Shown: positions 40,190 through 49,043 of the stretch, in pieces
Layout of the letters: each line of letters starts with the position of its first letter
Numbering within the stretch: position 1 is the first letter of the stretch
Assembly (NCBI RefSeq): GCF_023231945.1
Contig: NZ_JAJLJH010000002.1
Location: 248,001 to 312,000 of the forward strand
Origin: Scleromatobacter humisilvae
GTDB taxonomy: Bacteria > Pseudomonadota > Gammaproteobacteria > Burkholderiales > Burkholderiaceae_C
DNA: 64,000 bases
Direction of reading: 5' to 3'
The notes under the pieces: model-generated
Database searches by the model: none
What the model was told of the DNA's origin: nothing
Seen by the model: the letters and a program-made list of their open reading frames with translations, nothing else
Made by a program: the position numbers and the translations under genes

Positions 40190-40455
40190 CGGCGGCGGGC
40201 GTCACCCGGAGCATGCGTCATCGCGGCGTCACGTCCTGGCGGCAGGGTCATGCGGCGACCCGCCGAGCTAGGGTTTTCATGAGGGCGCTCTTCGCCATTT
40301 CGAAGTGCCAACCCCGTGGACAGCCCCGCGGCGCCAACGCATACTGCCGGATTCGAGTTCGAGTCATCGAACCGAGATGAGTCTGTGCAGACAGCCGCGC
40401 GAGGCGGCCGCTAGCGCAGGCCACATGTCGCGCGATCCGACACGAGGGAACTTCC
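40190..40455. other. Intergenic region with a palindrome, no gene seen
   Basis: Together with the DUF2630 promoter this makes a 336-bp gap. It contains a perfect inverted repeat GTTCGAGTCATCGAAC at 40357-40372, about 84 bp before the diguanylate cyclase start, which may be an operator. I see no further gene or RNA. Confidence 0.35.
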
Positions 40456-41898
40456 ATGGTGGCAGCTGCACAGCGGATCGAGCGTCTCGATCGGCTCGAA
40501 CGCATTATCCAGACGCAAGCGCTGCTGGTTCAGGCCGATCTGGCGCTGAACCCGTTCATGCAGCTGGTCATCGACAAGCTGCGCGAGCTCACGCAGGCCC
40601 ACGGCGCTTCGGTCGACTTCGTCGACGACCAGCACACCGTCGTCCGCCGTGCCAGCGGCGCCTTGGCCGGCCACCTGGGCCTGCGCATCGCCAACGCCAC
40701 CAGCCTGTCGGGCCAGTGCGTCCGCACCGGCGCCGTCCAGCGCTGCGATGATTCGGAAGCCGACGAGCGCGTCGACCGCGCGACCTGCCGCATCCTCGGC
40801 GTCCGTTCGATGATCTTCGCGCCGCTGCGCCAGGGCACGGCCACCGTCGGCGTGCTGAAGGTGTTCTCCGAACGGCCGCAGGCGTTCGACGACGGCGACG
40901 TCCAGATGCTGCAGCTGATGGCCAGCGCCATCGTCGCGGCGCTCGCCAAGAAGGCCGCGCTCGACGCCCGCAACGAGGCCGAGGCGCGCTTGCGCACGAG
41001 CGAGGAGCGCATGCGCGCGCTGCTGGAGCACGCGCACGACGCCGTCATCTCCATCGACGAGCACGGCCGCGTGTCGCAATGGAACCGCGCGGCGGAGCGG
41101 CTGTTCGGCTGGTCGCCGATCGAGACCATCGGCCAGCCGGTGGCCGACCTCATCGTGCCGCCCGCGATGCGCGCCGAGATCGCCAGCGTCGTCACGCGCT
41201 ACGCGACCTCCGAGCGGCTGGAGGACGCACAGCAGCGCGTCACGCTGCAGGCGGTCGACCGCGCGGGGCGCCTGCTGTCGGTCGAGGTGAGCCTGACCGC
41301 GACCCGCGTCGCCGGCCACTGGGAGCTGACGGCCTTCGGCCACGACGTCTCGGAACGGCGCCAGTTCGAGGCCAAGCTGCGCTCGATGGCGCTCAGCGAC
41401 GGCCTCACGGGCCTGGCCAACCGGCGCGGCTTCATGGAGGCGCTCGAGAAGGCCGTCTCGCGTCACGCGCGCGGGGGGCCACCGCTCGCACTGCTGTTCC
41501 TCGACCTCGACGGCTTCAAGGAGATCAACGACGTCCACGGCCACCACGTCGGCGACCTCGCGTTGCATGCCTTCGCGCGCCGCCTCGAGGGCTGCGTGCG
41601 CAAGGGCGACACCGTCGCGCGCCTGGGCGGCGACGAGTTCACAGTGCTTGCCGAGGGCGTCGTCTCGCTGGAGCAGGCGCGCGCGATCGCCGACAAGATC
41701 ATCGAGGCGATGAAGCCGCCGCTGGACGTCCACAAGCTGCGGCTGCGCGCGAGCATCGGCATCAGCCTGTACAAGCCGCCGGCCGACGCCTCGCGTTTCC
41801 TGCGCGAGGCCGACCACGCGATGTATCACGCCAAGCACAATCACGACGAGGTCGAGGGCGTGTCGGCATTCATGTCGGATGCGGAGCTGCTGGACTGA
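40456..41898 (+). CDS. Diguanylate cyclase, GAF-PAS-GGDEF
   Basis: 480 residues, soluble. GAF at about 20-165, PAS at about 185-310 (HDAVISIDEHGRVSQWNRAAERLFGWS), and GGDEF at 310-475. The active-site motif GGDEF is intact at residues 391-395 and the product-inhibition site RKGD (RxxD) at 382-385. It should make c-di-GMP from GTP with feedback control. There is no EAL domain. The GAF and PAS parts sense an unknown signal. GAGGGAA lies before the ATG. Confidence 0.93.
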   Translation: MVAAAQRIERLDRLERIIQTQALLVQADLALNPFMQLVIDKLRELTQAHGASVDFVDDQHTVVRRASGALAGHLGLRIANATSLSGQCVRTGAVQRCDDSEADERVDRATCRILGVRSMIFAPLRQGTATVGVLKVFSERPQAFDDGDVQMLQLMASAIVAALAKKAALDARNEAEARLRTSEERMRALLEHAHDAVISIDEHGRVSQWNRAAERLFGWSPIETIGQPVADLIVPPAMRAEIASVVTRYATSERLEDAQQRVTLQAVDRAGRLLSVEVSLTATRVAGHWELTAFGHDVSERRQFEAKLRSMALSDGLTGLANRRGFMEALEKAVSRHARGGPPLALLFLDLDGFKEINDVHGHHVGDLALHAFARRLEGCVRKGDTVARLGGDEFTVLAEGVVSLEQARAIADKIIEAMKPPLDVHKLRLRASIGISLYKPPADASRFLREADHAMYHAKHNHDEVEGVSAFMSDAELLD

Positions 41899-41938
41899 GT
41901 CCACAATCGGTGCGACGTCATTCGACCGCGGAGCCCTG

Positions 41939-42424
41939 ATGACCGACTCGCACAGCCATTCGCCCGGCGATCCGCCCTGGAAGCACGACGGCGTGCGCGT
42001 GGTGCCCGCCGACAGGCTGGACCCCAACACCGCGCAGACGCCCGGCATGGATCGCCAGGCCGCGATCACCTTCGCGCGCACCGGCGCCCAGAAGCTGTGG
42101 GCCGGCACGGTGCACATCCACCCGAACGCGAAGACCGGCGCCCACCACCACGGACCGCTCGAGAGCGTGATCTACGTCGTCAAGGGCCGCGCGCGCATGC
42201 GCTGGGGCGAGCGACTCGAGTTCACGGCCGAGGCCGGCCCGGGCGACTTCATCTACGTGCCGCCGTTCGTGCCGCACCAGGAGATCAACGCCAGTCCCAC
42301 CGAGACGCTGGAGTGCGTGCTGGTGCGCAGCGACGGGCAGGCGATCGCCGTCAACCTCGACATCGAACCGGCCGAGCCGCCGGAGGACGTCGCCTGGGTC
42401 GATCCGACGCATCCTGCGGCCTGA
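41939..42424 (+). CDS. Single-domain cupin protein
   Basis: 161 residues. The cupin metal-site motifs are visible: HIHPNAKTGAHHHGPLESVIYVVKG (His cluster and Glu) and PGDFIYVPPFVPHQEIN (second His). This group of small cupins binds a divalent metal; reaction not predictable. GGAGCCC lies just before the ATG. It follows the diguanylate cyclase by 40 bp and may be co-transcribed. Confidence 0.8.
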   Translation: MTDSHSHSPGDPPWKHDGVRVVPADRLDPNTAQTPGMDRQAAITFARTGAQKLWAGTVHIHPNAKTGAHHHGPLESVIYVVKGRARMRWGERLEFTAEAGPGDFIYVPPFVPHQEINASPTETLECVLVRSDGQAIAVNLDIEPAEPPEDVAWVDPTHPAA

Positions 42425-42519
42425 TCGCGCAAGGAAGCGGCCACGGCCCGCCGACCTGGCCGGGCGCGGCCAGCATCTGTCGATCCAACGATCATGCACG
42501 GCGAGATCGCGCCGCTGCG

Positions 42520-43020
42520 TCAGTCGGCGTCGTCGTCGACGGCCTCCTGGCGCAAGGCCTCGAAACGCGCCCGATACTCCGAGCGCAGCACGCGCCGCAG
42601 CTCCGCGGTTGCGAAGCGCCGCCGCTCCTCGCTCGTGCGAGGCTCCAGCGGCGGCACCGCGACGGGCTTGCGGTCGTCGTCCAACGCCACCATCGTGAAG
42701 AAGCAGCTGTTGGCGTGGCGCACCCGTTGCGTGCGGATCTCCTCGGCCAACACCTTGATGCCCACTTCCATCGAACTGGTGCCGACGTGGTTGACCGAGG
42801 CGAGGAAGGTCACCAGTTCGCCGACGTGGATCGCCTCGCGGAACATCACCTGGTCAACCGACAGCGTGACGACGTAGCGCCCCGCATAGCGCGCCGCGCA
42901 GGCGTAGGCGACCTGGTCCAGCAGCTTCAGGATCGTGCCGCCATGCACGTTGCCCGAGAAGTTGGCCATGTCCGGCGTCATCAGCACCGTCATCGAGAGT
43001 TGGTGTTTGGGCGAGTCCAT
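42520..43020 (-). CDS. Acyl-CoA thioesterase, hotdog fold (YciA-like)
   Basis: 166 residues. MTPDMANFSGNVHGGTILKLLDQVAYACA is the hotdog central helix with the N-x-x-G-x-x-HGG motif of acyl-CoA hydrolases. HANSCFFTMVALDDD is also typical. The C-terminal helix is basic. It hydrolyses acyl-CoA in the cytoplasm; chain length unknown. Start ATG 43020 with GGAGG upstream is preferred over an in-frame ATG six codons earlier. Confidence 0.9.
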   Translation of the reverse strand: MDSPKHQLSMTVLMTPDMANFSGNVHGGTILKLLDQVAYACAARYAGRYVVTLSVDQVMFREAIHVGELVTFLASVNHVGTSSMEVGIKVLAEEIRTQRVRHANSCFFTMVALDDDRKPVAVPPLEPRTSEERRRFATAELRRVLRSEYRARFEALRQEAVDDDAD

Positions 43021-43042
43021 GCGGCGTCCTCCAGTCAAGTGT

Positions 43043-43789
43043 TCAGGCGGCGCCGGCCGGCGCGACGGAGGCGCCGGCGACCGCGTGGCGGCGCATCGCG
43101 TCGGCGACGAAGCCGCTGGCCTTCGCGTCCTCCACGAAGGCGTGCAGTGCGGCGTGGGCGTCCGCGCCGCGGGCGCGCGCGAGGCCCATGGCCTGGCGGA
43201 TCACCATGAAGCGACCCGGCAGCACGCGCAGCCCTGGCGTGGCGGCGGCGACCTCGACCAGCGTCTGGCGGATGCCGCCCGCCACGTCGGCGCCGCCGCG
43301 GCGCAGCGTCTCGACGACCTCCGCCGCGCCGGCCACGCGCAGGAACGACGCCGCCTTCAGCTCGCGCGTCAGGAACAGGTCGTACGCGCTGCCCTGGCCG
43401 ACGACCACCGAGGTGCCAGGGCGATCGACGTCCTCGTTGGCCCGGCAAGGCGAATCCTCGCGCACCAGGTAGGCGCCTTCGATCAGGATGTAGGCGTCGG
43501 TGAACGCGATCTCGGCGGCGCGCAACGGGTCGATCGCGAAGAAGCCGACGTCGGCGACGCCGCCGGTGACGGCGTCGACCGACTTGGCCGCGGCCGGAAA
43601 TTCGATCGTCTCGAGCGGCACGCCCAGGCGTTCGGCCAGCGCCTGCGCGAGATCGACCGACACGCCCCGAGCGCGGCCGGTGGCGGGATCCGTGTTGGCC
43701 AGGATCGGATTGCCGAGGTTGATGGACGCGCGCAGCCGGCCGGTCGGTGCGAGCAGGGCGGCGGTGGCGGGATCGAAGGCGTCGTTCAT
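43043..43789 (-). CDS. Solute-binding protein family 3 domain protein without signal peptide
   Basis: 248 residues of the type 2 periplasmic-binding fold: LRASINLGNPILANTDPATG, GVSVDLAQALAERLGVPLE, DVGFFAIDPLRAAEIAFTDAYI, and VVVGQGSAYDLFLTREL. Family members are exported amino-acid binders, but no hydrophobic signal precedes the domain here, and the longer in-frame extension upstream is not hydrophobic either. No permease genes are nearby. It may act in the cytoplasm. It lies 22 bp upstream of the thioesterase gene on the same strand. Confidence 0.75.
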   Translation of the reverse strand: MNDAFDPATAALLAPTGRLRASINLGNPILANTDPATGRARGVSVDLAQALAERLGVPLETIEFPAAAKSVDAVTGGVADVGFFAIDPLRAAEIAFTDAYILIEGAYLVREDSPCRANEDVDRPGTSVVVGQGSAYDLFLTRELKAASFLRVAGAAEVVETLRRGGADVAGGIRQTLVEVAAATPGLRVLPGRFMVIRQAMGLARARGADAHAALHAFVEDAKASGFVADAMRRHAVAGASVAPAGAA

Positions 43790-43976
43790 CGGGACATTCT
43801 GCTGGATCCGGCGGCCCTGCGCAGCCGTATTGAACCTCTGGCGCGCCGGATGGTCATAAAGGGTGCGTTCGGCGCGCCGGAGCCGGAGATTGCATGATCC
43901 GGCCCGCGTCACTGTAAGGATCGCACCGCCTCCGGCGACAGACACTCAACCCCGCAACGAATCCAGGAAAGTTTCC

Positions 43977-44483
43977 ATGCCCATCGCCCGTCGAACCGCA
44001 CTCCTGTCCGGCTTCAACCTGCTGCTTGGCGGCGGCGTGGCCGTGCTGGCGGCGGCCTGCAGCCGCGCCGGCGCCGCGCCGACCGCCAAGGAGCACTTCG
44101 AAGTCGAGATGACCGACGACCAGTGGAAGGCCAGGCTGTCTCCGCAGGCGTACGCCGTGCTGCGCCACGAAGGCACCGAGACGCCGTTCACCAGCCCGCT
44201 CAACAACGAGCACCGCAAGGGCACCTTCACCTGCGCCGGCTGCGCGCTGGCGCTGTTCGCGTCGGACACCAAGTTCGACAGCGGCACCGGCTGGCCCAGC
44301 TTCTGGAAGCCCTTGCCCAACGCCGTCAACCAGCGCGTCGACAACTCGCTGGGCATGTCGCGCGACGAGGTGCACTGCCGCCGCTGCGGCGGCCATCTCG
44401 GCCACGTCTTCGACGACGGCCCCAAGCCGACGGGCCTGCGTTACTGCATGAACGGCGTCGCGATGGCGTTCACGCCGGCCTGA
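43977..44483 (+). CDS. msrB: Exported peptide-methionine (R)-S-oxide reductase
   Basis: 168 residues. The N-terminus RRTALLSGFNLLLGGGVAVLAAAC combines a twin-arginine-like start with a lipobox. The MsrB domain has both zinc CxxC pairs (CAGC, CRRC), GTGWPSFW, and RYCMNGVAMAF with the catalytic Cys. It repairs methionine-R-sulfoxide in the periplasm. Followed 32 bp later by msrA, forming an exported Msr pair. CAGGAAA lies before the ATG. Confidence 0.93.
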   Translation: MPIARRTALLSGFNLLLGGGVAVLAAACSRAGAAPTAKEHFEVEMTDDQWKARLSPQAYAVLRHEGTETPFTSPLNNEHRKGTFTCAGCALALFASDTKFDSGTGWPSFWKPLPNAVNQRVDNSLGMSRDEVHCRRCGGHLGHVFDDGPKPTGLRYCMNGVAMAFTPA

Positions 44484-44515
44484 CGTCTCTTCTTCTTGCT
44501 CAAGGACACCTCATC

Positions 44516-45256
44516 ATGACCAGCATCCCCGTGGCCGCTTCCTACAAGGCCCGCCAATTCTTCCTCACGACCGTGGGCGTCGGCTGCCTGCTGGCGATCG
44601 GCCTGCACTTCAGCGGCGCCCGCGCGGCCGAGCCGTCGGTCGTCATCCCCGCGCCGGCCACCGACGAGCCCGCCGCCGGCCGCCACACCGAGACCGCCGT
44701 GTTCGCCGGCGGCTGCTTCTGGGGCGTGCAGGGCGTGTTCCAGCACGTCAAGGGCGTCACCAACGCCGTCTCGGGCTACTCCGGCGGCAAGAAGGACACG
44801 GCCGAATACGAGACCGTCAGCGGCGGCAACACGGGCCATGCCGAATCGGTGCAGGTCACGTTCGACCCGACGCAGGTCAGCTACGGCAAGCTGCTGCAGG
44901 TCTACTTCTCGGTGGCGCACAACCCGACCGAGCTGAACTACCAGGGCCCGGACCACGGCACGCAATACCGCTCGGCGCTGTTCCCGCTGGACGACGCGCA
45001 GCGCAAGGTCGCCACGGCCTACATCGCGCAGCTGGACGCGGCCAAGGCGTTCCCCAAGCCCATCGTCACGCGCGTCGAGGCCTACAAGGGATTCTTCCCG
45101 GCCGAGGGCTACCACCAGAACTTCCTGACGCTGAACCCCGACTATCCGTACATCGTCTACAACGACCTGCCCAAGGTGGCCGACCTGAAGAAGGTGTTCC
45201 CGACGGAGTACGCCGAGAAGCCGGTGCTGGTGCCCAACGTCGTGGCGTCGAAGTGA
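44516..45256 (+). CDS. msrA: Exported peptide-methionine (S)-S-oxide reductase
   Basis: 246 residues. An N-terminal hydrophobic signal (QFFLTTVGVGCLLAIGLHF, ending GARAA) leads to the MsrA domain. The catalytic GCFWG motif is in AVFAGGCFWGVQGVFQ. Other landmarks are GYSGG, TGHAESVQVTFDP and GTQYRSALF. It reduces methionine-S-sulfoxide in the periplasm. Its separate MsrB partner sits directly upstream. AAGGA precedes the ATG. Confidence 0.95.
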   Translation: MTSIPVAASYKARQFFLTTVGVGCLLAIGLHFSGARAAEPSVVIPAPATDEPAAGRHTETAVFAGGCFWGVQGVFQHVKGVTNAVSGYSGGKKDTAEYETVSGGNTGHAESVQVTFDPTQVSYGKLLQVYFSVAHNPTELNYQGPDHGTQYRSALFPLDDAQRKVATAYIAQLDAAKAFPKPIVTRVEAYKGFFPAEGYHQNFLTLNPDYPYIVYNDLPKVADLKKVFPTEYAEKPVLVPNVVASK

Positions 45257-45263
45257 ACGGGCA

Positions 45264-45282
45264 GGGCGGCGCGCGGCCGCCC
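45264..45282. terminator. Hairpin between convergent msrA and aldehyde dehydrogenase genes
   Basis: A perfect 7-bp stem GGGCGGC/GCCGCCC with a 5-base loop fills the 30-bp gap. No T run follows, so termination is only likely by position. Confidence 0.4.
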
Positions 45283-45286
45283 GCCG

Positions 45287-46729
45287 TCACTTCGTGAGAA
45301 AGCCCAGCAGCGTCGTCGCGAACTTGCCGTACGGCGGGCCGATCAGCGAGAGGGCGCTGAAGCGGGCCTGGTAGAACACCGGGCGCAGCTTCGAGAAGGT
45401 GTCGAAGCCCTCGCGGCCGTGGTAGTGACCCATGCCCGACTCGCCCACGCCGCCGAACGGCAGGTCGTGCTGGGCGACGTGGAACAGCGCCTCGTTGACC
45501 GACACGCCGCCCGACATCACGCGATCGAGCAGCATCTGCACGCGGCGTCCGTCGTTGCTGAACGGATAGATCGCGAGCGGGCGCGCGCCGGCGTTGATGG
45601 TCTGGATCACGGTCTCGAGCGAGTCGTAGGCGCGGATCGGCAGGATGGGCCCGAAGATCTCGCGTTGCAGCAGCACCGAGTCGGCCGGCGCGTTGAGCAC
45701 GATGTGCGGCGACATCTTGCGCGTCGCGCGGTCGTACGGCTCGCCCGGGATGACCTGGATCACGGTGGCGCCGCGTGCCTTGGCGTCCTCCAGCGCGCCG
45801 ACGAGCCGCTCGAACGAGCGGTCGTCGATGACCGAGGTGTAGTCGGTCGACGCGATCGTCGGATAGCGCGCGTTGATGATCTCGCGCGCGGCGGCCACGA
45901 ACTCGTCGACCTTGGCGCGCGGCACCCACGCGTGGTCGACCGTCGTGCAGATCTGGCCGGCGTTCATCAGCTTGGCGAACAGGATGCGCTCGGCGGCCAG
46001 GCGCAGCGGGAAGTCGTCGCACAGGATGGCCGGCGCCTTGCCGCCCAGTTCCAGCGTGACGGGCACCAGGTTGGCCGCGGCGGCGGCCATCACCGAGCGG
46101 CCGGTCTGGCCCGAGCCGGTGAACAGCAGGTGGTCGAACGTCAGCTTGGAGAACTCGATGCCGACGCCGCCGGTCTCGTCGAAGAAGCGCAGCTTGTCGG
46201 CCGGGAAGTAGGCCGGGATCTTCTCGATCAGGAACGCGGCCAGGTGGCGCGAGTTCTCGCTCATCTTGATCATCGCGCGGTTGCCGGCGGCGAACGCGTA
46301 GGTCAGCGGGATGAGGCTCAGGTGCAGCGGGAAGTTCCACGGCACGATGATGCCCACCACGCCCAGCGGCTGCGGGATCACGCGGTTGCTCGCGCCGAGG
46401 AAGTTGCGCAAGTCGACCGAGCGGCGTTGCGGGCGCATCCACTTGCGCAGCGAACCGATGACGTGCGAGATCCCGTCCATCGCCGGGAAGATCTCGGCCA
46501 GCAGCGTCTCGTGCTGCGAGCGGTGGCCGTAGTCGGCGCTGATCGCGTCGCACAGCGCCTGCTTGTTCTCGCGGATGAAGCGCTGCAGCGTGCGCAGGTC
46601 GGCCTTGCGTTCGGCCAGCGTGGGCACCGGGTGCGCGAAGTAGGCGGCGCGTTGCAGCGCGAGCGCGTCCTCGAGCGTGCGGGCGATCTCGGCGCTGTCG
46701 GGGGCGATGTTGGGCAGGTCGTTCTTCAT
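45287..46729 (-). CDS. calB: Coniferyl-aldehyde-dehydrogenase-like NAD-dependent aldehyde dehydrogenase
   Basis: 480 residues. The ALDH fold is complete: GVVGIIVPWNFPLHLSLIPL, KMSENSRH, FTGSGQTGRSVMAAAA, ELGGKAPAIL with the catalytic Glu, and NAGQICTTVDHAWV with the nucleophile Cys. The C-terminus LIGPPYGK is typical of the CalB/membrane-type ALDH clade. It oxidises aromatic or aliphatic aldehydes to acids. Exact substrate unproven. It lies 160 bp downstream of the EmrB-type pump gene. Confidence 0.85.
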   Translation of the reverse strand: MKNDLPNIAPDSAEIARTLEDALALQRAAYFAHPVPTLAERKADLRTLQRFIRENKQALCDAISADYGHRSQHETLLAEIFPAMDGISHVIGSLRKWMRPQRRSVDLRNFLGASNRVIPQPLGVVGIIVPWNFPLHLSLIPLTYAFAAGNRAMIKMSENSRHLAAFLIEKIPAYFPADKLRFFDETGGVGIEFSKLTFDHLLFTGSGQTGRSVMAAAAANLVPVTLELGGKAPAILCDDFPLRLAAERILFAKLMNAGQICTTVDHAWVPRAKVDEFVAAAREIINARYPTIASTDYTSVIDDRSFERLVGALEDAKARGATVIQVIPGEPYDRATRKMSPHIVLNAPADSVLLQREIFGPILPIRAYDSLETVIQTINAGARPLAIYPFSNDGRRVQMLLDRVMSGGVSVNEALFHVAQHDLPFGGVGESGMGHYHGREGFDTFSKLRPVFYQARFSALSLIGPPYGKFATTLLGFLTK

Positions 46730-46889
46730 GGCAGGCTCCTCGGACGACGCATGCGCGCGTCTTGCGCCGATTGTCCGCTTTCGCTCGAGCATGCGGCCTC
46801 AGGGACGACCCCTGTCGGGCGAGCGATTCTGGCCCGCGAAGTCAGCCGGTGGCCTGCAGGGCCACTCGTCCAGGGAACCGGACCTGTCT

Positions 46890-48437
46890 TCAGACCTCGT
46901 GCACCATGTCCATCTCGGCGTCGCCATCCGGCTTCTTCGGCGCGGGCCTGGCCTTGCGGATCAGCAGCAGCAGCGGCAGCGACACCACCGTCAGCGCCAG
47001 CATGAAGCGGAAGTCGTCGAGGTAGGCCATCATCGCGGCCTGGCGGTCGACCAGCGTGTTGACCAGGGCCAGCCCGCCCTGGCTGGCCGGATCGACCATC
47101 GCGGGCAGCGACTGGAAGCCGAGGTTGCCGGCCGTGATGTCCGAGGCGAGCTCCGAGTGCGCGCGCGCCGTGCCCGAGGTCAGCATCGCCTGCACGATGG
47201 AGATGCCCACGCTGGAGCCGATGTTGCGCAGCAGGCTGAAGATGGGCGTGCCGTCGTTTCGCAATTCCGGGTTCAGCGTGGCGAAGGCGACCGCGCTGAG
47301 CGGCACGAACGTGAAGCCGATGCCCAGGCCCTGGATCACGCCGGAGACGATGATGATGCGGCTGCTCATGTCCAGCGTCATGCCGGTCATCATCCACAGC
47401 GCGATCGCGGTCAGCGTGAAGCCGAGCGCCATGATGGCGCGGGCGTCGACGTAGTGCAGCAGGCGGCCCACCATCAGCATCGCCACCATCGTGCCGACGC
47501 CGCGCGGCGCCATCACCATGCCGGTATAGACCACGGGGTATCCGAGCAGGCCCTGCAGCAGCGTGGGCAGCAGCGCCATCGTGGCGTACAGCACCATGCC
47601 GACGATGAATGCGAACAGGAGGCCGGTGACGAAGTTCGCGTCCTTGAGCAGCCGGCGGTCGAAGAACGAGGTGCCGATGGCCGTGAACGTGTGCGCGACG
47701 AAGAAGGCGAACGCGATCAGGCAGCCGATCGCCTCGATGCGGATCTCCATCGAGTCGAACCAGTCGAGCTGCTCGCCGCGGTCGAGGAACATCTGCAGCA
47801 GGCCGATGGACAGGCTCAGCGTCGCGAAGCCGAACAGGTCGAGCTTGATGCCGGCCGGCCGGCTCTCGGGCAGGAAGCGGGCGATGCCGTAGAAGGCGAG
47901 CACGCCCACCGGCAGGTTGATGTAGAAGACCCAGCGCCAGCTGGCGTTCTCGGTCAGCCAGCCGCCCAGCATCGGGCCCAGGATGGGGCCGATCATGATG
48001 CCGGCGCCCCAGATCGCCATCGCCTGGCCGATCTTCTCCTTCGGGTTGATGTCCAGCAGCACCGCCTGCGACAGCGGCACCAGCGCCGCGCCGAACAGGC
48101 CCTGCAGCAGGCGGGCGGCGACGATCTCGAGGATGTTGTCGGCCATGCCGCACAGCGCCGAGGCGACGGTGAAGCCGGCCACGGCGATCAGGAACACGCG
48201 GCGGCGGCCGAAGGCCGAGCACAGCCAGCCGGTGAGCGGCGTGGCGATGGCCGCGGCCACGATGTACGAGGTCAGCACCCAGGAGATCTGATCCTGCGAA
48301 CTCTGCAGCGCGCCCTGCATGTGCGGCAGCGCGACGTTGGCGATCGTGGTGTCGAGCGCCTGCATGATGGTCGCCAGCATGATCGAGATGGTGATCATGC
48401 CGCGGTGCGGGATCAGGCGATGGTCGCCAAGACTCAT
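46890..48437 (-). CDS. Multidrug efflux MFS transporter, DHA2/EmrB family
   Basis: 515 residues with 14 membrane helices. ALDTTIANVALPHMQGALQ and QISWVLTSYIVAAAIATPLTGWL are DHA2 landmarks; WRWVFYINLPVGVLAF is the conserved motif after helix 6. It exports drugs by proton antiport at the inner membrane. No EmrA-type adaptor gene is adjacent. Its ATG overlaps the MarR stop by 4 bases, so the two are coupled and MarR surely controls it. Confidence 0.93.
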   Translation of the reverse strand: MSLGDHRLIPHRGMITISIMLATIMQALDTTIANVALPHMQGALQSSQDQISWVLTSYIVAAAIATPLTGWLCSAFGRRRVFLIAVAGFTVASALCGMADNILEIVAARLLQGLFGAALVPLSQAVLLDINPKEKIGQAMAIWGAGIMIGPILGPMLGGWLTENASWRWVFYINLPVGVLAFYGIARFLPESRPAGIKLDLFGFATLSLSIGLLQMFLDRGEQLDWFDSMEIRIEAIGCLIAFAFFVAHTFTAIGTSFFDRRLLKDANFVTGLLFAFIVGMVLYATMALLPTLLQGLLGYPVVYTGMVMAPRGVGTMVAMLMVGRLLHYVDARAIMALGFTLTAIALWMMTGMTLDMSSRIIIVSGVIQGLGIGFTFVPLSAVAFATLNPELRNDGTPIFSLLRNIGSSVGISIVQAMLTSGTARAHSELASDITAGNLGFQSLPAMVDPASQGGLALVNTLVDRQAAMMAYLDDFRFMLALTVVSLPLLLLIRKARPAPKKPDGDAEMDMVHEV

Positions 48438-48907
48438 GCGGCGTCTCCGGGCCCGCCCGCGTCGCCTTGCAGGTTCGCGCGCACGCGCTGCAGCATGGCC
48501 ACCAGCTGCTTGCGCTCGGCCGCGCTGAAGCCGGCCAGCGCGGCTTCCTGCACGCGGTCGCTGACAGCGAACGCCTTCTCCAGCGCGGCCTCGGCGCGCG
48601 GCTGCAGCTCGATGGCATTGGCGCGGCGGTCGGTCTCGCTCGGGCGGCGCGTGATCCAGCCGGCGGCTTCCATGCGGTCGACCAGCGTGGCCACGGCCAT
48701 GGGCGTCAGGTCCAGGTGCTGCGCGAGCTCGGCCTGCGTCGGCGGATGGCCGCTCTCGTTGTACTTCACCTGGCCGATCAGGCGGCACTGCGCGCGCGAC
48801 AGCCCCAGCTCGACCCGAGACAGCTGGTCGAACTGGCGGCCGTAGAGCCGGCCCACCTCGTTGACGATGAATCCGACCCGGTTCTGGAATTCGGCTGGCT
48901 TTTTCAT
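48434..48907 (-). CDS. MarR-family transcriptional repressor
   Basis: 157 residues. The winged helix-turn-helix (about 55-115) reads PTQAELAQHLDLTPMAVATLVDRMEAAGWITRRPSETDRRANAIEL, abbreviated here by its key segment AVATLVDRME and wing DRRAN. MarR proteins bind phenolic ligands and release DNA. The start codon lies inside a palindrome, and no ribosome site is visible before it. The gene precedes the EmrB pump. Confidence 0.92.
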   Translation of the reverse strand: MKKPAEFQNRVGFIVNEVGRLYGRQFDQLSRVELGLSRAQCRLIGQVKYNESGHPPTQAELAQHLDLTPMAVATLVDRMEAAGWITRRPSETDRRANAIELQPRAEAALEKAFAVSDRVQEAALAGFSAAERKQLVAMLQRVRANLQGDAGGPGDAA

Positions 48908-48921
48908 ATAGGGATATATGA
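48904..48921. promoter_or_regulatory. MarR operator overlapping the marR start codon and promoter
   Basis: TCATATAGGGATATATGA is a perfect 7-bp inverted repeat with a 4-base spacer. It covers the ATG at 48907. On the minus strand a TGACTT / 17 bp / TATATC promoter overlaps it. Autorepression is expected. Confidence 0.65.
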
Positions 48922-49043
48922 TAAGCCAGTTTATTAAGTCAGGCTGAACGCCATCGGCCCGACCGGGGCGATTCGCCGGGGTAGCCCGCCCGTTGCAAAG
49001 GCTTGCCGAAAGCCCGGCGCCGGCGACGGCCAGCGCCGCTAAC

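Noticed and set aside
40345-40375. T-loop-like string GTTCGAGTC suggesting a tRNA
   Set aside because: The flanking bases do not form a T stem, and no acceptor stem or anticodon arm is found.
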